From: an uncultured Sutterella sp.
Lineage (GTDB): Bacteria > Pseudomonadota > Gammaproteobacteria > Burkholderiales > Burkholderiaceae_F
DNA length: 15,638 bases
Direction of reading: 5' to 3'
Assembly: GCA_905206345.1 (NCBI GenBank)
Contig: CAJLGW010000049.1
Span: 1 to 15,638, forward strand
Part shown: positions 1-7,128 of the stretch, piece by piece
Layout: every line of letters begins with the position of its first letter
Numbering within the stretch: the stretch's first letter is position 1
Notes under the pieces: generated by a model
Database searches by the model: none
What the model was told of the DNA's origin: nothing
What the model saw: the letters and a program-made list of their open reading frames with translations, nothing else
Translations under genes and position numbers: made by a program

Positions 1-137
1 TTAATGTGATAGTCTGAATTCAGCCTCAAAATTGCACTTCGTATCTTAATCCAGGGTTAATTCATACTCATTTTTCAACAAAAAACACTTCCAATGCTTA
101 AAATTACTGACAGATTTAATGCGAAAAGGATTTGAGC

Positions 138-1094
138 GTGAATACGACTTTTGCTCAAAAGAAAATCTTAGTTGTTGGCGATGCCATGTTGGATCGCTAT
201 TGGTTTGGTGACGCGAACCGCATTTCCCCGGAAGCACCCGTCCCCGTTGTTCGCATTATGCGTTCAGAAGATCGACTCGGGGGTGCCGCCAACGTAGCAC
301 TTAACATTGCTAGCCTTGGCGCCCAAACCCAACTTTTATCCGTGATCGGTTGCGACGAAGCCGGTGAAACCGTCGAGCGCATTCTTCACGAAAATAACAT
401 TACACCGCACTTGCACCGCGATCCTAAGATCAAGACCACGGTGAAGTTGCGCATCGTTGCCCGTCAACAACAAATGCTGCGTGCCGACTTTGAAAGTCGC
501 CCCACAACTGAAGTGTTGGCCAATCATCTCTCTGCCTACGAAAACATCATCAATGACAGTGATGTCATCGTTTTGTCAGACTACGGTAAGGGTGGTTTGA
601 ATCACATCACGAAGATGATTGAATTGGCTCGAGCCAAGAATATCCCCATCATGATTGATCCCAAAGGTAACTGTTACGACCGTTACCGCGGTGCCACGTT
701 GATTACGCCGAACCGTGCCGAGTTGGCCCAAGTTGTTGGTGACTGGGAAAGCGAAGAAGAGTTAACACAAAAAGCTCAGGCGCTTCGTCAAAAGTTAGAC
801 CTCACGGCCATTTTGCTTACGCGAAGCGAAGAAGGCATGACGCTTTACACCGAAGACGGTCAAACGTCAGTGCCCGCTCAAGCTCGCGAAGTCTTTGACG
901 TCTCGGGCGCAGGCGACACGGTCATTGGCGTGATGGCCACGATGGTTGCCATGGGCAAGACTTTGCAAGACGCCATGCGCATTGCCAACCGTGCCGGTGG
1001 CATTGTTGTCGGTAAATTAGGTACGGCCACGGTGAGCTTTGAAGAGCTCTTTGCCGATGGCTACGAAGAACTTTCCTTGGAGATTAACAAGTGA
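138..1094 (+). CDS. hldA: D-glycero-beta-D-manno-heptose-7-phosphate kinase (HldA, kinase half of HldE)
   Basis: PfkB/ribokinase-fold sugar kinase that phosphorylates heptose 7-phosphate at C1 in ADP-heptose synthesis for the LPS core; cytosolic. Visible features are the N-terminal VVGDAMLDRYWFG segment, the sugar-binding GGAANVALNIASLGA stretch near residue 50, the LSDYGKGGL and IDPKG motifs, TPNRAEL, and the DVSGAGDTVIG catalytic loop with its Asp near residue 260. It matches only the first domain of E. coli HldE; the nucleotidyltransferase half is a separate gene at 2679. I chose the GTG at 138 because AGGA at 127-130 sits 7 nt upstream; the in-frame TTG at 132 would be only 1 nt from it. 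First gene of a four-gene operon; its last 4 bases overlap hldD (GTGA). I found no convincing promoter in bases 1-137. Confidence 0.93.
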   Translation: MNTTFAQKKILVVGDAMLDRYWFGDANRISPEAPVPVVRIMRSEDRLGGAANVALNIASLGAQTQLLSVIGCDEAGETVERILHENNITPHLHRDPKIKTTVKLRIVARQQQMLRADFESRPTTEVLANHLSAYENIINDSDVIVLSDYGKGGLNHITKMIELARAKNIPIMIDPKGNCYDRYRGATLITPNRAELAQVVGDWESEEELTQKAQALRQKLDLTAILLTRSEEGMTLYTEDGQTSVPAQAREVFDVSGAGDTVIGVMATMVAMGKTLQDAMRIANRAGGIVVGKLGTATVSFEELFADGYEELSLEINK

Positions 1095-2125
1095 GTATCG
1101 TTGTAACGGGCGCCGCCGGTTTTATCGGTGCCAATAATGTTTTAGCTTTGAACCAACGCGGCTACACCGATGTGATCGCCGTTGATAATCTCTCTAAGAG
1201 CGAAAAATTTCAAAATTTGGCCGAATGCCAAATCAGCGACTATTTCGATAAGCGTGACTTTATTGAATTGGTGAAGGCTCGCAAGATTGCCAAGCCCGAA
1301 GTCATTTTCCACCAAGGTGCGTGCTCGGATACGATGGAGTCTGACGGTCGCTACATGATGGAAAATAACTATCGCTACACGTTGGAACTCTTTAACTGGG
1401 CACAAGAATTGGGCATCCCCTTAATCTGTGCTTCTTCTGCTGCCACTTATGGCGCACACACGACTTTCATTGAAGATCGTCAATACGAAGGTCCTTTGAA
1501 TGTGTACGGCTACTCCAAGTTCCTCTTTGACCAAGTGCTTCGTCACAAGATGGCCAAGGGTGAAGTGAAAGCCCCCGTGATAAACCTTCGCTACTTCAAT
1601 GTCTATGGCCCCCATGAACAACACAAGGGCCGCATGGCAAGTGTCGCTTTCCACCAATTCTTCCAAATGCGCAAAGAAGGTCACGTGCGTTTGTTTGAAG
1701 GATGCTTGGGCTACGCCAACGGCGCTCAAGAACGTGACTTTGTTTACGTCGATGACGTGATTGCCGTGAATTTGCACTTCTTTGATAAGCCCGTTACCGG
1801 CATCTATAACTGCGGTACGGGTCGTGCACAACCCTTTAACGACGTTTCTTTGGGCGTGATTAATGGCTTGCGTGCCGCTGAAGGTCAAACGGCTTTGACT
1901 TTGGAAGAAGCCGTCAAACAAGAACTCATTCGCTACATCCCGTTCCCTGAATCTTTAAAGGGCAAATATCAAGCCTACACGCAAGCTAACTTAGAAAAGC
2001 TTCGTGCTGCCGGTTGCGATGTAAAGTTCCGCTCCGTGGAAGAAGGTACGCAAGACTACGTTCGCTTCTTACTTGAACGTTACCCCAACGTTGAAGACTC
2101 TTTGACGGTTGCAGAAGCCCGATGA
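1091..2125 (+). CDS. hldD: ADP-L-glycero-D-manno-heptose 6-epimerase
   Basis: Short-chain dehydrogenase/reductase (extended type) that converts ADP-D-glycero-D-manno-heptose to the L-glycero epimer, the donor for LPS inner core. The sequence shows the NADP-binding Rossmann motif GAAGFIG at residues 7-13, the HQGACSDT segment near 74-81 typical of HldD, the active-site ASSAATYG (Ser near 116), and the catalytic YxxxK (Tyr139, Lys143). LRYFNVYGPHE and the ERDFVYVDDV segment are also characteristic. Its 344 residues are close to the family's usual length. The start is GTG inside the overlap with hldA, preceded by GGAG about 8-9 nt upstream. It overlaps gmhB by ATGA, so translational coupling is likely. 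Confidence 0.95.
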   Translation: MSIVVTGAAGFIGANNVLALNQRGYTDVIAVDNLSKSEKFQNLAECQISDYFDKRDFIELVKARKIAKPEVIFHQGACSDTMESDGRYMMENNYRYTLELFNWAQELGIPLICASSAATYGAHTTFIEDRQYEGPLNVYGYSKFLFDQVLRHKMAKGEVKAPVINLRYFNVYGPHEQHKGRMASVAFHQFFQMRKEGHVRLFEGCLGYANGAQERDFVYVDDVIAVNLHFFDKPVTGIYNCGTGRAQPFNDVSLGVINGLRAAEGQTALTLEEAVKQELIRYIPFPESLKGKYQAYTQANLEKLRAAGCDVKFRSVEEGTQDYVRFLLERYPNVEDSLTVAEAR

Positions 2126-2676
2126 GTTCTAAGGCTGCTTTTTTAGACCGCGATGGCGTGATCAACATTGATCACGCCTATGTGCATAAACCTGAAGAGT
2201 TCGAATTTATCGACGGTGTCTTAGAGGGCTGCGCAAAGCTTGTGGCCAAAGGCTTTAAATTGGTCATCGTGACCAATCAAAGTGGCATCGGTCGCGGTTA
2301 CTACACCGAAGAGGATTTCCAGCGTCTGACCGATTGGATGAAGGGTGTTTTCCGTGATGCAAACGCTCCGATTTCGGCCGTTTATTTTTGTCCGCACCAT
2401 CCTGAAAAAGCGCTCGAGGCTTATCGCTGTGAATGCGACTGCCGTAAGCCCCAACCGGGCATGCTTTTGACGGCACAAAAAGACTTGGATATCGACATGA
2501 CGCAAAGCGTGATGTTTGGTGACAAACGAGGCGATATGCAAGCCGCCTTGGCCGCAGGCGTCGCTACCCGCATCTTGGTGGGTAAAGACGGCAAAAGTAC
2601 GCCTGATGCCGTGCCCGAGAGCACAAACGTCGCCTTAAATCTTAAGGAAGGCGTCTCTTTATTTTTAGGAAAATAA
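2122..2676 (+). CDS. gmhB: D-glycero-beta-D-manno-heptose-1,7-bisphosphate 7-phosphatase
   Basis: HAD-superfamily (histidinol-phosphatase-like) phosphatase that removes the 7-phosphate from heptose 1,7-bisphosphate before nucleotide activation. Motif I is DRDGVIN, with nucleophile Asp9 and acid/base Asp11. Motif II is VTNQSGIGRG around residues 50-59. The structural zinc loop runs from CPHH (Cys90, His92) to CECDC (Cys105, Cys107), followed by RKPQPGM. Motif IV is FGDKRGDMQAA near 132-142. A third Cys (103) in the zinc loop is extra relative to the E. coli protein as I remember it. At 184 residues it is of normal size. The start codon lies within the hldD stop overlap (ATGA), and the stop is 2 nt before hldC. 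Confidence 0.93.
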   Translation: MSSKAAFLDRDGVINIDHAYVHKPEEFEFIDGVLEGCAKLVAKGFKLVIVTNQSGIGRGYYTEEDFQRLTDWMKGVFRDANAPISAVYFCPHHPEKALEAYRCECDCRKPQPGMLLTAQKDLDIDMTQSVMFGDKRGDMQAALAAGVATRILVGKDGKSTPDAVPESTNVALNLKEGVSLFLGK

Positions 2677-2678
2677 CG

Positions 2679-3197
2679 ATGAGCACCCGATTACCTCCCC
2701 CGGAATTTGAAAACAAAATCACGGATTTTGAGCACTTAAATCGCCGAGCTCAAGCACTTCCTCACCCCGTGGTGATGACCAATGGTGTGTTTGACATTTT
2801 GCACCGCGGACACGTGACTTATTTGGCTCAAGCCCGTGCTTTGGGCGAAAGTTTGGTGGTGGCGATTAATTCCGATGCGTCCGTCAAGATGCTCGGCAAA
2901 GGCGATGAACGCCCCATTAACGCTCAAGAAGATCGCGCCGCGGTTTTAGCCGCGTTAGAGAGCGTTGACTTGGTAGTTGTTTTCGAAGACAAGGTACCTT
3001 TAAAGGCCGTGGAATTGGCTCACCCTGATATTTATGTGAAGGGCGGCGACTACCGCATTGAAGATTTGCCCGAAGCCAAATTAGTCTCAACGTGGGGCGC
3101 CAAAACGGTAACGGTGCAATTTGAACACCAACGTTCAACCACCGCGCTTTTGAATAAAATTGCGAACCTTAACGCGAAAAACAATTCGGTTAAATAA
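2679..3197 (+). CDS. hldC: D-glycero-beta-D-manno-heptose 1-phosphate adenylyltransferase (HldC, RfaE domain II)
   Basis: Cytidylyltransferase-like nucleotidyltransferase that transfers AMP from ATP to heptose 1-phosphate, giving ADP-heptose. The signature TNGVFDILHRGHVTYL carries the HxGH nucleotide-binding motif near residues 42-45. It is followed by NSDASVKMLGKG, ERPINAQEDRAAVL, VKGGDY and the C-terminal STTALLNKI helix, all aligning with the second half of E. coli HldE. Length is 172 residues. RBS AGGA precedes the ATG with a normal gap. Last gene of the heptose operon; a hairpin terminator lies 28 nt after the stop. gmhA, the first pathway enzyme, is not in the window. Confidence 0.93.
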   Translation: MSTRLPPPEFENKITDFEHLNRRAQALPHPVVMTNGVFDILHRGHVTYLAQARALGESLVVAINSDASVKMLGKGDERPINAQEDRAAVLAALESVDLVVVFEDKVPLKAVELAHPDIYVKGGDYRIEDLPEAKLVSTWGAKTVTVQFEHQRSTTALLNKIANLNAKNNSVK

Positions 3198-3225
3198 GAA
3201 TTTTTAATTCTATTTCAATCTATAT

Positions 3226-3262
3226 GTGCCTTCATTTTTGAGGGCACTTTTTATTTTTATTC
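3226..3262 (+). terminator. Rho-independent terminator of the heptose operon
   Basis: GTGCCTTCA (3226-3234), a TTTT loop, then TGAGGGCAC form a 9-bp stem with one G-T wobble, followed by a T-rich run ending about 3260. It lies just after hldC and before the porin promoter. Confidence 0.8.
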
Positions 3263-3330
3263 AGTCCCAATCATTTCAATATCCTCAGCCTAGTTTGTAA
3301 ATAACGCAAAATTACATTGTCCAATCTTCG

Positions 3331-3359
3331 TTTACACCCTCATTGAGCACTTTTATGAT
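3331..3359 (+). promoter_or_regulatory. Predicted sigma70 promoter of the porin gene
   Basis: A -35 TTTACA at 3331-3336 and a -10 TATGAT at 3354-3359 are separated by exactly 17 bp, a near-consensus arrangement. Transcription would begin around 3366, giving a 5' UTR of about 47 nt before the porin ATG. Confidence 0.7.
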
Positions 3360-3365
3360 GAGAAA

Positions 3366-3379
3366 AGAGTATCGACTCT
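3366..3379 (+). other. 5'-terminal mRNA hairpin in the porin leader
   Basis: AGAGT-ATCG-ACTCT is a perfect 5-bp stem with a 4-nt loop that begins at the predicted transcription start. A hairpin at the extreme 5' end can stabilise abundant outer-membrane-protein mRNAs, as known for ompA. That role here is inference. Confidence 0.4.
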
Positions 3380-3412
3380 AACCTTTCTCAACTTATTGCT
3401 CAAGGTATTACC

Positions 3413-4486
3413 ATGACTAGCAAGAAATGTTCCCCCCTGATGATGACAGCTCTTTTGCTTGCTCCTTTAGCCGCACAAGCCGCTACTGTTGAGCTTTACG
3501 GCTTAATTGATACGGGTTTGAAATTCAAAAAAATTGACGGTCAAACATCAACCGTTGAAATGGCCTCCGGTCAACGTTCTGGCAGTCGCTGGGGCATTGA
3601 AGGTACTGAAGCGATTAATGATGATATCAGCGTGGGTTTTGTGCTCGAAGCTGGATACGATTCCGACACTGGTGCACAAGCAGATGAAGATAGAATCTTC
3701 AATCGTAATTCCTATCTGTTCATTAAGCACGATGCCTACGGTACCGTTCGTCTTGGTCGTACTGGTGCATTAGTTGGTGGTTGCAACGGCGGTATGTTTG
3801 CCGGATCTGCAACCCCCTTTGGTATCACTTGGGGTTTGGCTGGTTCTAATAAAACTTTGCAAGGTGCTACGTCTCGCGTAGACAACTCCATCACGTACAC
3901 TTCCCCAAAAATGGCTGGTTTCACCGGTTATGCACAATTCTCCAACGGTACCGATGGTGAAGATCACACTAGTGATGCCAATCAAAAACGCTACACAGCT
4001 TTAGGTCTTCGCTATAACAATGGTCCGTTAGACGTTCGCGCTGTTGTGGATCAAACTTTAGCAAATGGTCATTTTGATAAAGATGACCAAGTCACCGCTG
4101 GCATTACCGCCAACTACAAGTTTGACTTTGCTCGAATCTATACCACCTATCAATGGGCAGAAAATGTTGGCAAGATTGGCGATAAGGGAATTGCTCAGGC
4201 AACCAAGATGAAAGAGTCAGAATCTCACGCCTTCATTTTGACCGCGACTAAGGAAATCAATAGCATCGATTTCATGACGCAAGTTGGTTACGTTGTCGCT
4301 GAAGACAATAAAGGCAATGAATACGACCGAACGGGTCTTACCTTAGCGGCAAGCTACGACTTGAGCAAAAATGTCGATATCTACACGGCAGCAACCCACG
4401 TTTGGTACGGCAAGGACTTTGATAAGTCTGACAAATATGCTCAAACCGCTTTTGAATTAATGGCTGGTTTGCGCTATAGCTTCTAA
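3413..4486 (+). CDS. Gram-negative outer-membrane porin (Porin_4 / OmpC-like family)
   Basis: General diffusion porin, a beta-barrel in the outer membrane. Residues 1-23 form a signal peptide (basic MTSKK, hydrophobic core, AQA cleavage site) and the mature protein begins ATVELYGLIDTG, the standard opening strand of burkholderial-type porins. Further hallmarks are SGSRWGIEG, the repeated alternating amphipathic strands, RLGRTG before the constriction loop, SNGT, SITYTSPKMAGFTGYAQF, and the final GLRYSF ending in the Phe needed for barrel assembly. Its 357 residues suit a 16-strand trimeric porin. RBS AAGG lies upstream of the ATG. It has its own strong promoter and no terminator before the next gene 37 nt downstream, so the SGNH hydrolase is probably co-transcribed. 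Substrate specificity cannot be read. Confidence 0.92.
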   Translation: MTSKKCSPLMMTALLLAPLAAQAATVELYGLIDTGLKFKKIDGQTSTVEMASGQRSGSRWGIEGTEAINDDISVGFVLEAGYDSDTGAQADEDRIFNRNSYLFIKHDAYGTVRLGRTGALVGGCNGGMFAGSATPFGITWGLAGSNKTLQGATSRVDNSITYTSPKMAGFTGYAQFSNGTDGEDHTSDANQKRYTALGLRYNNGPLDVRAVVDQTLANGHFDKDDQVTAGITANYKFDFARIYTTYQWAENVGKIGDKGIAQATKMKESESHAFILTATKEINSIDFMTQVGYVVAEDNKGNEYDRTGLTLAASYDLSKNVDIYTAATHVWYGKDFDKSDKYAQTAFELMAGLRYSF

Positions 4487-4523
4487 CAGCAATAAACCAT
4501 CCTTCAAAAAAAGGAACACTGAG

Positions 4524-5321
4524 ATGAAAAAATTTATTCTCGCCACAACAGCACTGTTAGCGATGACGACAAGCGCTTGGGCCTTAGAAAACACCGTCAA
4601 ACCCACGATCACCGATTTAGGCGTCACGGCCCCTAAGAGCGCTCTGATTGTCGGCAACTCCTACAGCTTCTACAACTGTGGTGTTCATAGCTATCTTCGC
4701 GAATTTACGAAAGAAGGGAAGGTTGAGTGGAAAACGCGTTTGCTCACGATGAGTTCGGCTCGCTTGTCTTTTCACAATGTCAAAGACTATTTGACGCCCG
4801 ACAAAGCCATGGATCCGTACGCGAAAAACGTCAAAGAAGGCAAACCCATGTTTGATATCGTTGTGCTCCAAGGCCAAAGCTCAGAACCCATTAACCCCAA
4901 GGGCATGGAGAATTTCCAAAAAGCTGCCAAAGCCCATATTGATACGATTCGTAAGGCTGGCGCTACGCCGTTACTCGTTGCAACGTGGGCTCGCCAAGAT
5001 AAGCCCGAAGACACAAAGGCATTGGCCGATGAAACGATCAAGGTCGGTAATGCAAACAAGACCATGGTCTTGCCCGTGGGCTTGGCGTTTGCCGAAAGCT
5101 TGAAAGTGCGTCCCGACTTGGTAATGCACCAAGATGATAAGAGCCATCCTTCGGCTGCCGGCTCCTACCTTTACGGTGCCATGCTCTACGCTGTGATTCA
5201 TAAAAAGAACCCTGAAGGCTACAAGGTTTTGGGTGGTTGTGAAAAGCCCTTAAAACCCGAAGATGCCAAACACCTTCAAACCATTGCTTGGAAGACCGTC
5301 AAGGAATTCTACGGCTGGTAA
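4524..5321 (+). CDS. Secreted SGNH/GDSL-like hydrolase
   Basis: Probable periplasmic esterase or acylhydrolase; the substrate is unknown. Residues 1-21 form a Sec signal peptide (MKKF, hydrophobic stretch, SAWA cleavage, mature LENTVK). The SGNH blocks are recognisable: block I IVGNSYSFYNC near residue 42, with the nucleophile Ser following GN; block III-like VVLQGQSSEP near 113; and block V DKSHPSAAGSYLYG near 208, providing the Asp and His of the triad. Two Cys (in FYNC and GGCEK) could form a disulfide in the periplasm. Length is 265 residues. A good RBS (AAGGA) lies upstream of the ATG. It follows the porin by 37 nt with no terminator between them, suggesting that the pair imports and trims an esterified compound. 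That link is inference. A strong terminator follows. Confidence 0.8.
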   Translation: MKKFILATTALLAMTTSAWALENTVKPTITDLGVTAPKSALIVGNSYSFYNCGVHSYLREFTKEGKVEWKTRLLTMSSARLSFHNVKDYLTPDKAMDPYAKNVKEGKPMFDIVVLQGQSSEPINPKGMENFQKAAKAHIDTIRKAGATPLLVATWARQDKPEDTKALADETIKVGNANKTMVLPVGLAFAESLKVRPDLVMHQDDKSHPSAAGSYLYGAMLYAVIHKKNPEGYKVLGGCEKPLKPEDAKHLQTIAWKTVKEFYGW

Positions 5322-5348
5322 AAAAATCCATTTGCTCCTTTTGTTTAT

Positions 5349-5383
5349 CAGGCGGAAGTGTCAAAACTTTCGCCTGTTTTTTT
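5349..5383 (+). terminator. Strong rho-independent terminator after the SGNH hydrolase
   Basis: CAGGCGGAAGT (5349-5359), the loop GTCAAA, and ACTTTCGCCTG (5366-5376) form an 11-bp stem with one G-T wobble, followed by seven T. It ends the porin-hydrolase unit. Confidence 0.9.
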
Positions 5384-5442
5384 ATTCAAAAAATCCCTCA
5401 AAAACATAATTGCCGACAAATTAAGTATTTTCAGCATATAAA

Positions 5443-5474
5443 TTAAGCAATAATTTTGCAGTAAAATTGCTTAA
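5443..5474. repeat. Inverted repeat TTAAGCAAT-N14-ATTGCTTAA upstream of argH
   Basis: Perfect 9-bp arms at 5443-5451 and 5466-5474 lie about 83 bp before the predicted -35 of argH. No T-run follows, so it is not a terminator. The roughly 23-bp centre-to-centre spacing (about two helical turns) suits an activator or a second operator. The binding protein is unknown. Confidence 0.45.
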
Positions 5475-5556
5475 GGGACAGTCCTAATAAGATTAACTTT
5501 TCATTGATTTTCAAAAGATTTATTCTTCCATCTCTACTACACCATCAAAATTCTAT

Positions 5557-5586
5557 TTTACATTTGTCGACAAATAAGGGTAGAAT
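5557..5586 (+). promoter_or_regulatory. Predicted argH promoter with an operator palindrome in its spacer
   Basis: TTTACA at 5557-5562 and TAGAAT at 5581-5586 are 18 bp apart. Between them, the perfect 14-bp palindrome ATTTGTCGACAAAT (5562-5575) fills most of the spacer, a classic position for repression. The core TTGTCGACAA fits the FadR-subfamily GntR rule GTM-N(0-1)-KAC and recurs at 13966 beside the gntR gene of this window. Binding by that regulator is inferred. Confidence 0.65.
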
Positions 5587-5671
5587 CCACTCGGTACCCA
5601 ATCAGAGGTCTTACCCTCAAATCCAAATTACTGTAATTAACCTCTTTTTACCCTTTAAGGAAAATCTAAAA

Positions 5672-7069
5672 ATGGATAGCAAATCTCGTAGCGGTCGTTT
5701 TGATATGGCAGCCAACAAACTCGTGGAGGACTTCAACGCCACGATTATGATCGAACAACGCAACTGCCCGTTCGATATCAAAGGTAGCCAAGCTCACGCC
5801 ACTATGCTCGGCCGTCAAGGCATCATCTCCACGGAAGATGCTCAAACGATCTGCCAAGGTCTTGAACAAGTCGCTCAAGAAATCCGTGATGGTAAGTTCA
5901 TTTTCCGTACGGCTGATGAAGATATTCACATGGCCATTGAAAAGCGCATGACCGAAATCGTCGGCCCTGTCGGTGGTCGTTTGCACACGGCTCGTTCCCG
6001 CAACGACCAAACGACGGTAACGACGAAGATGATGCTCCGCCACACGATCCGTGAAGTGCAAGAAGCCATCCGTGCTTTGCAAGCTGAATTCGTCGAAACA
6101 GCTGAAAAGAACATGGACGTTATCATGCCGGGTTACACCCACATGCAAACCGGCCAACCGATTCTCTTCTCCCACTGGATGATGGCATTCTTTTGGATGT
6201 TGGAACGCGACTTCACGCGCTTTGACAACCTCTACACCCGCATGGGTCGCTGCCCCTTGGGTTCTGCCGCTTTAGCCGGTACCGACTTCCCGATCGACCG
6301 TGAATTCACGGCTAAGGCTTTGGGCTTTGACGCTCCGACCGACAACTCCATTGACTCCGTGAGTGACCGTGACCACATGTGCGAATTCAACGCTTGTGCT
6401 GCCATGTGCCAAATGCACTTGAGCCGCTTGTCTGAAGAACTCGTCACGTTCTCTACGCAAGACTTCAAGTTCATTGAACTATCTGACGACTTCTGCACGG
6501 GCTCTTCCATCATGCCGCAAAAGAAGAACCCCGATATCGCTGAAAAGATTCGTGGTAAGACCGGTCGCGTCTACGGCAACTTGATGGCCATGCTCACAAT
6601 CATGAAGGGCTTGCCCTTGGCCTACAACACTGACCTTTCTGAAGACAAGGAACAAGTGTTTGACTCGATCGATACGCTTTTAGCCAGCCTTCGCATCATG
6701 GCTCCGATGATTGCCAAGATGGCAGTTAACGGTGAAAAGACCCGTCACAACGCTGACCTCGGTTACTCCAACGCCACGGACTTGGCCGACTACCTCGCTC
6801 GTAAGGGTGTGCCCTTCCGTGACGCTCACCACATTGTGGGCTCCATGGTCAATTACTGCATCAAGCAAGGTAAGCGCTTGGATGACTTAACGATGGAAGA
6901 ATACCGTCAATTTAACGACAAGATCGAAGAAGACATTCGTCACGAAATCGCTCTTGAAACGTGTGTTAAGGCTCGTAAGTCCTTCGGTGGTACGGCTCCG
7001 GAAGCTGTGCGTCACCAAATCGGTACGGCTCGTGAAGTTTTAGCTCGCGAAGAAGCTGTCTTGGCTTAA
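5672..7069 (+). CDS. argH: Argininosuccinate lyase family protein (fumarate-releasing lyase)
   Basis: Fumarase/aspartase-superfamily lyase. The closest family is ArgH, which cleaves argininosuccinate to arginine and fumarate as a cytosolic homotetramer. Conserved signatures are DEDIHMAIE (83-90), HTARSRNDQ (105-113), YTHMQTGQP (155-163, catalytic His157), SVSDRDH, and the flexible catalytic loop GSSIMPQKKNPD (277-288) with its catalytic Ser. YNTDLSEDKE (318-327) and KGVPFRDAHHIVG are also present. Length is 465 residues from the ATG at 5672, with AAGGA 10 nt upstream. Several positions that contact substrate in well-studied enzymes differ: FNATI for FNASI, QTGQP for QRAQP, and YNTDLSEDK for YNKDLQEDK. 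The natural substrate may therefore be another N-succinyl-type amino compound. There is no argG nearby; instead a Dcu transporter follows by 59 nt. The predicted operator in the promoter argues for inducible catabolic control. The family is certain; the exact reaction is less so. Confidence 0.82.
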   Translation: MDSKSRSGRFDMAANKLVEDFNATIMIEQRNCPFDIKGSQAHATMLGRQGIISTEDAQTICQGLEQVAQEIRDGKFIFRTADEDIHMAIEKRMTEIVGPVGGRLHTARSRNDQTTVTTKMMLRHTIREVQEAIRALQAEFVETAEKNMDVIMPGYTHMQTGQPILFSHWMMAFFWMLERDFTRFDNLYTRMGRCPLGSAALAGTDFPIDREFTAKALGFDAPTDNSIDSVSDRDHMCEFNACAAMCQMHLSRLSEELVTFSTQDFKFIELSDDFCTGSSIMPQKKNPDIAEKIRGKTGRVYGNLMAMLTIMKGLPLAYNTDLSEDKEQVFDSIDTLLASLRIMAPMIAKMAVNGEKTRHNADLGYSNATDLADYLARKGVPFRDAHHIVGSMVNYCIKQGKRLDDLTMEEYRQFNDKIEEDIRHEIALETCVKARKSFGGTAPEAVRHQIGTAREVLAREEAVLA

Positions 7070-7078
7070 TAAAACTAT

Positions 7079-7110
7079 TGACCGGCTCTCGAGTGCCGGT
7101 CACTCTTTTC
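7079..7110 (+). terminator. Intercistronic hairpin between argH and the Dcu transporter (weak terminator)
   Basis: TGACCGGC (7079-7086), the loop TCTCGAGT, and GCCGGTCA (7095-7102) form a perfect 8-bp GC-rich stem followed only by CTCTTTTC. The weak T-run suggests partial termination or a 3' end protecting argH mRNA, letting the lyase be made in excess over the transporter. Confidence 0.5.
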
Positions 7111-7128
7111 ATCTCTTGAGGTTTAATC

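Larger units (their letters stand above)
5384..5671 (+). promoter_or_regulatory. argH upstream regulatory region (288 bp, no gene)
   Basis: AT-rich non-coding stretch. In order it holds an ATTTGTCGGC half-site read on the minus strand near 5411-5420, a long inverted repeat at 5443-5474, a promoter with an embedded palindrome at 5557-5586, and a leader of about 80 nt. In the leader, AGAGGT (5604-5609) can pair with ACCTCT (5640-5645), and ATTACTGTAAT (5627-5637) is a small palindrome. The reading frame remains open upstream of the argH ATG, but that extension has no RBS and no protein-like composition, so I treat it as untranslated. Confidence 0.6.

Noticed and set aside
132..137. TTG start for hldA two codons upstream of the chosen GTG
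   Set aside because: The SD AGGA ends at 130, leaving only 1 nt to the TTG but 7 nt to the GTG at 138.
1421..1921. Long minus-strand open frame inside hldD
   Set aside because: It is a shadow of the hldD coding frame: no RBS, no recognisable family, and hldD is fully conserved on the other strand.
5504..5671. In-frame upstream extension of argH by 56 residues
   Set aside because: It begins before the predicted promoter and operator, has no RBS and unusual composition; the ATG at 5672 gives the normal family length.
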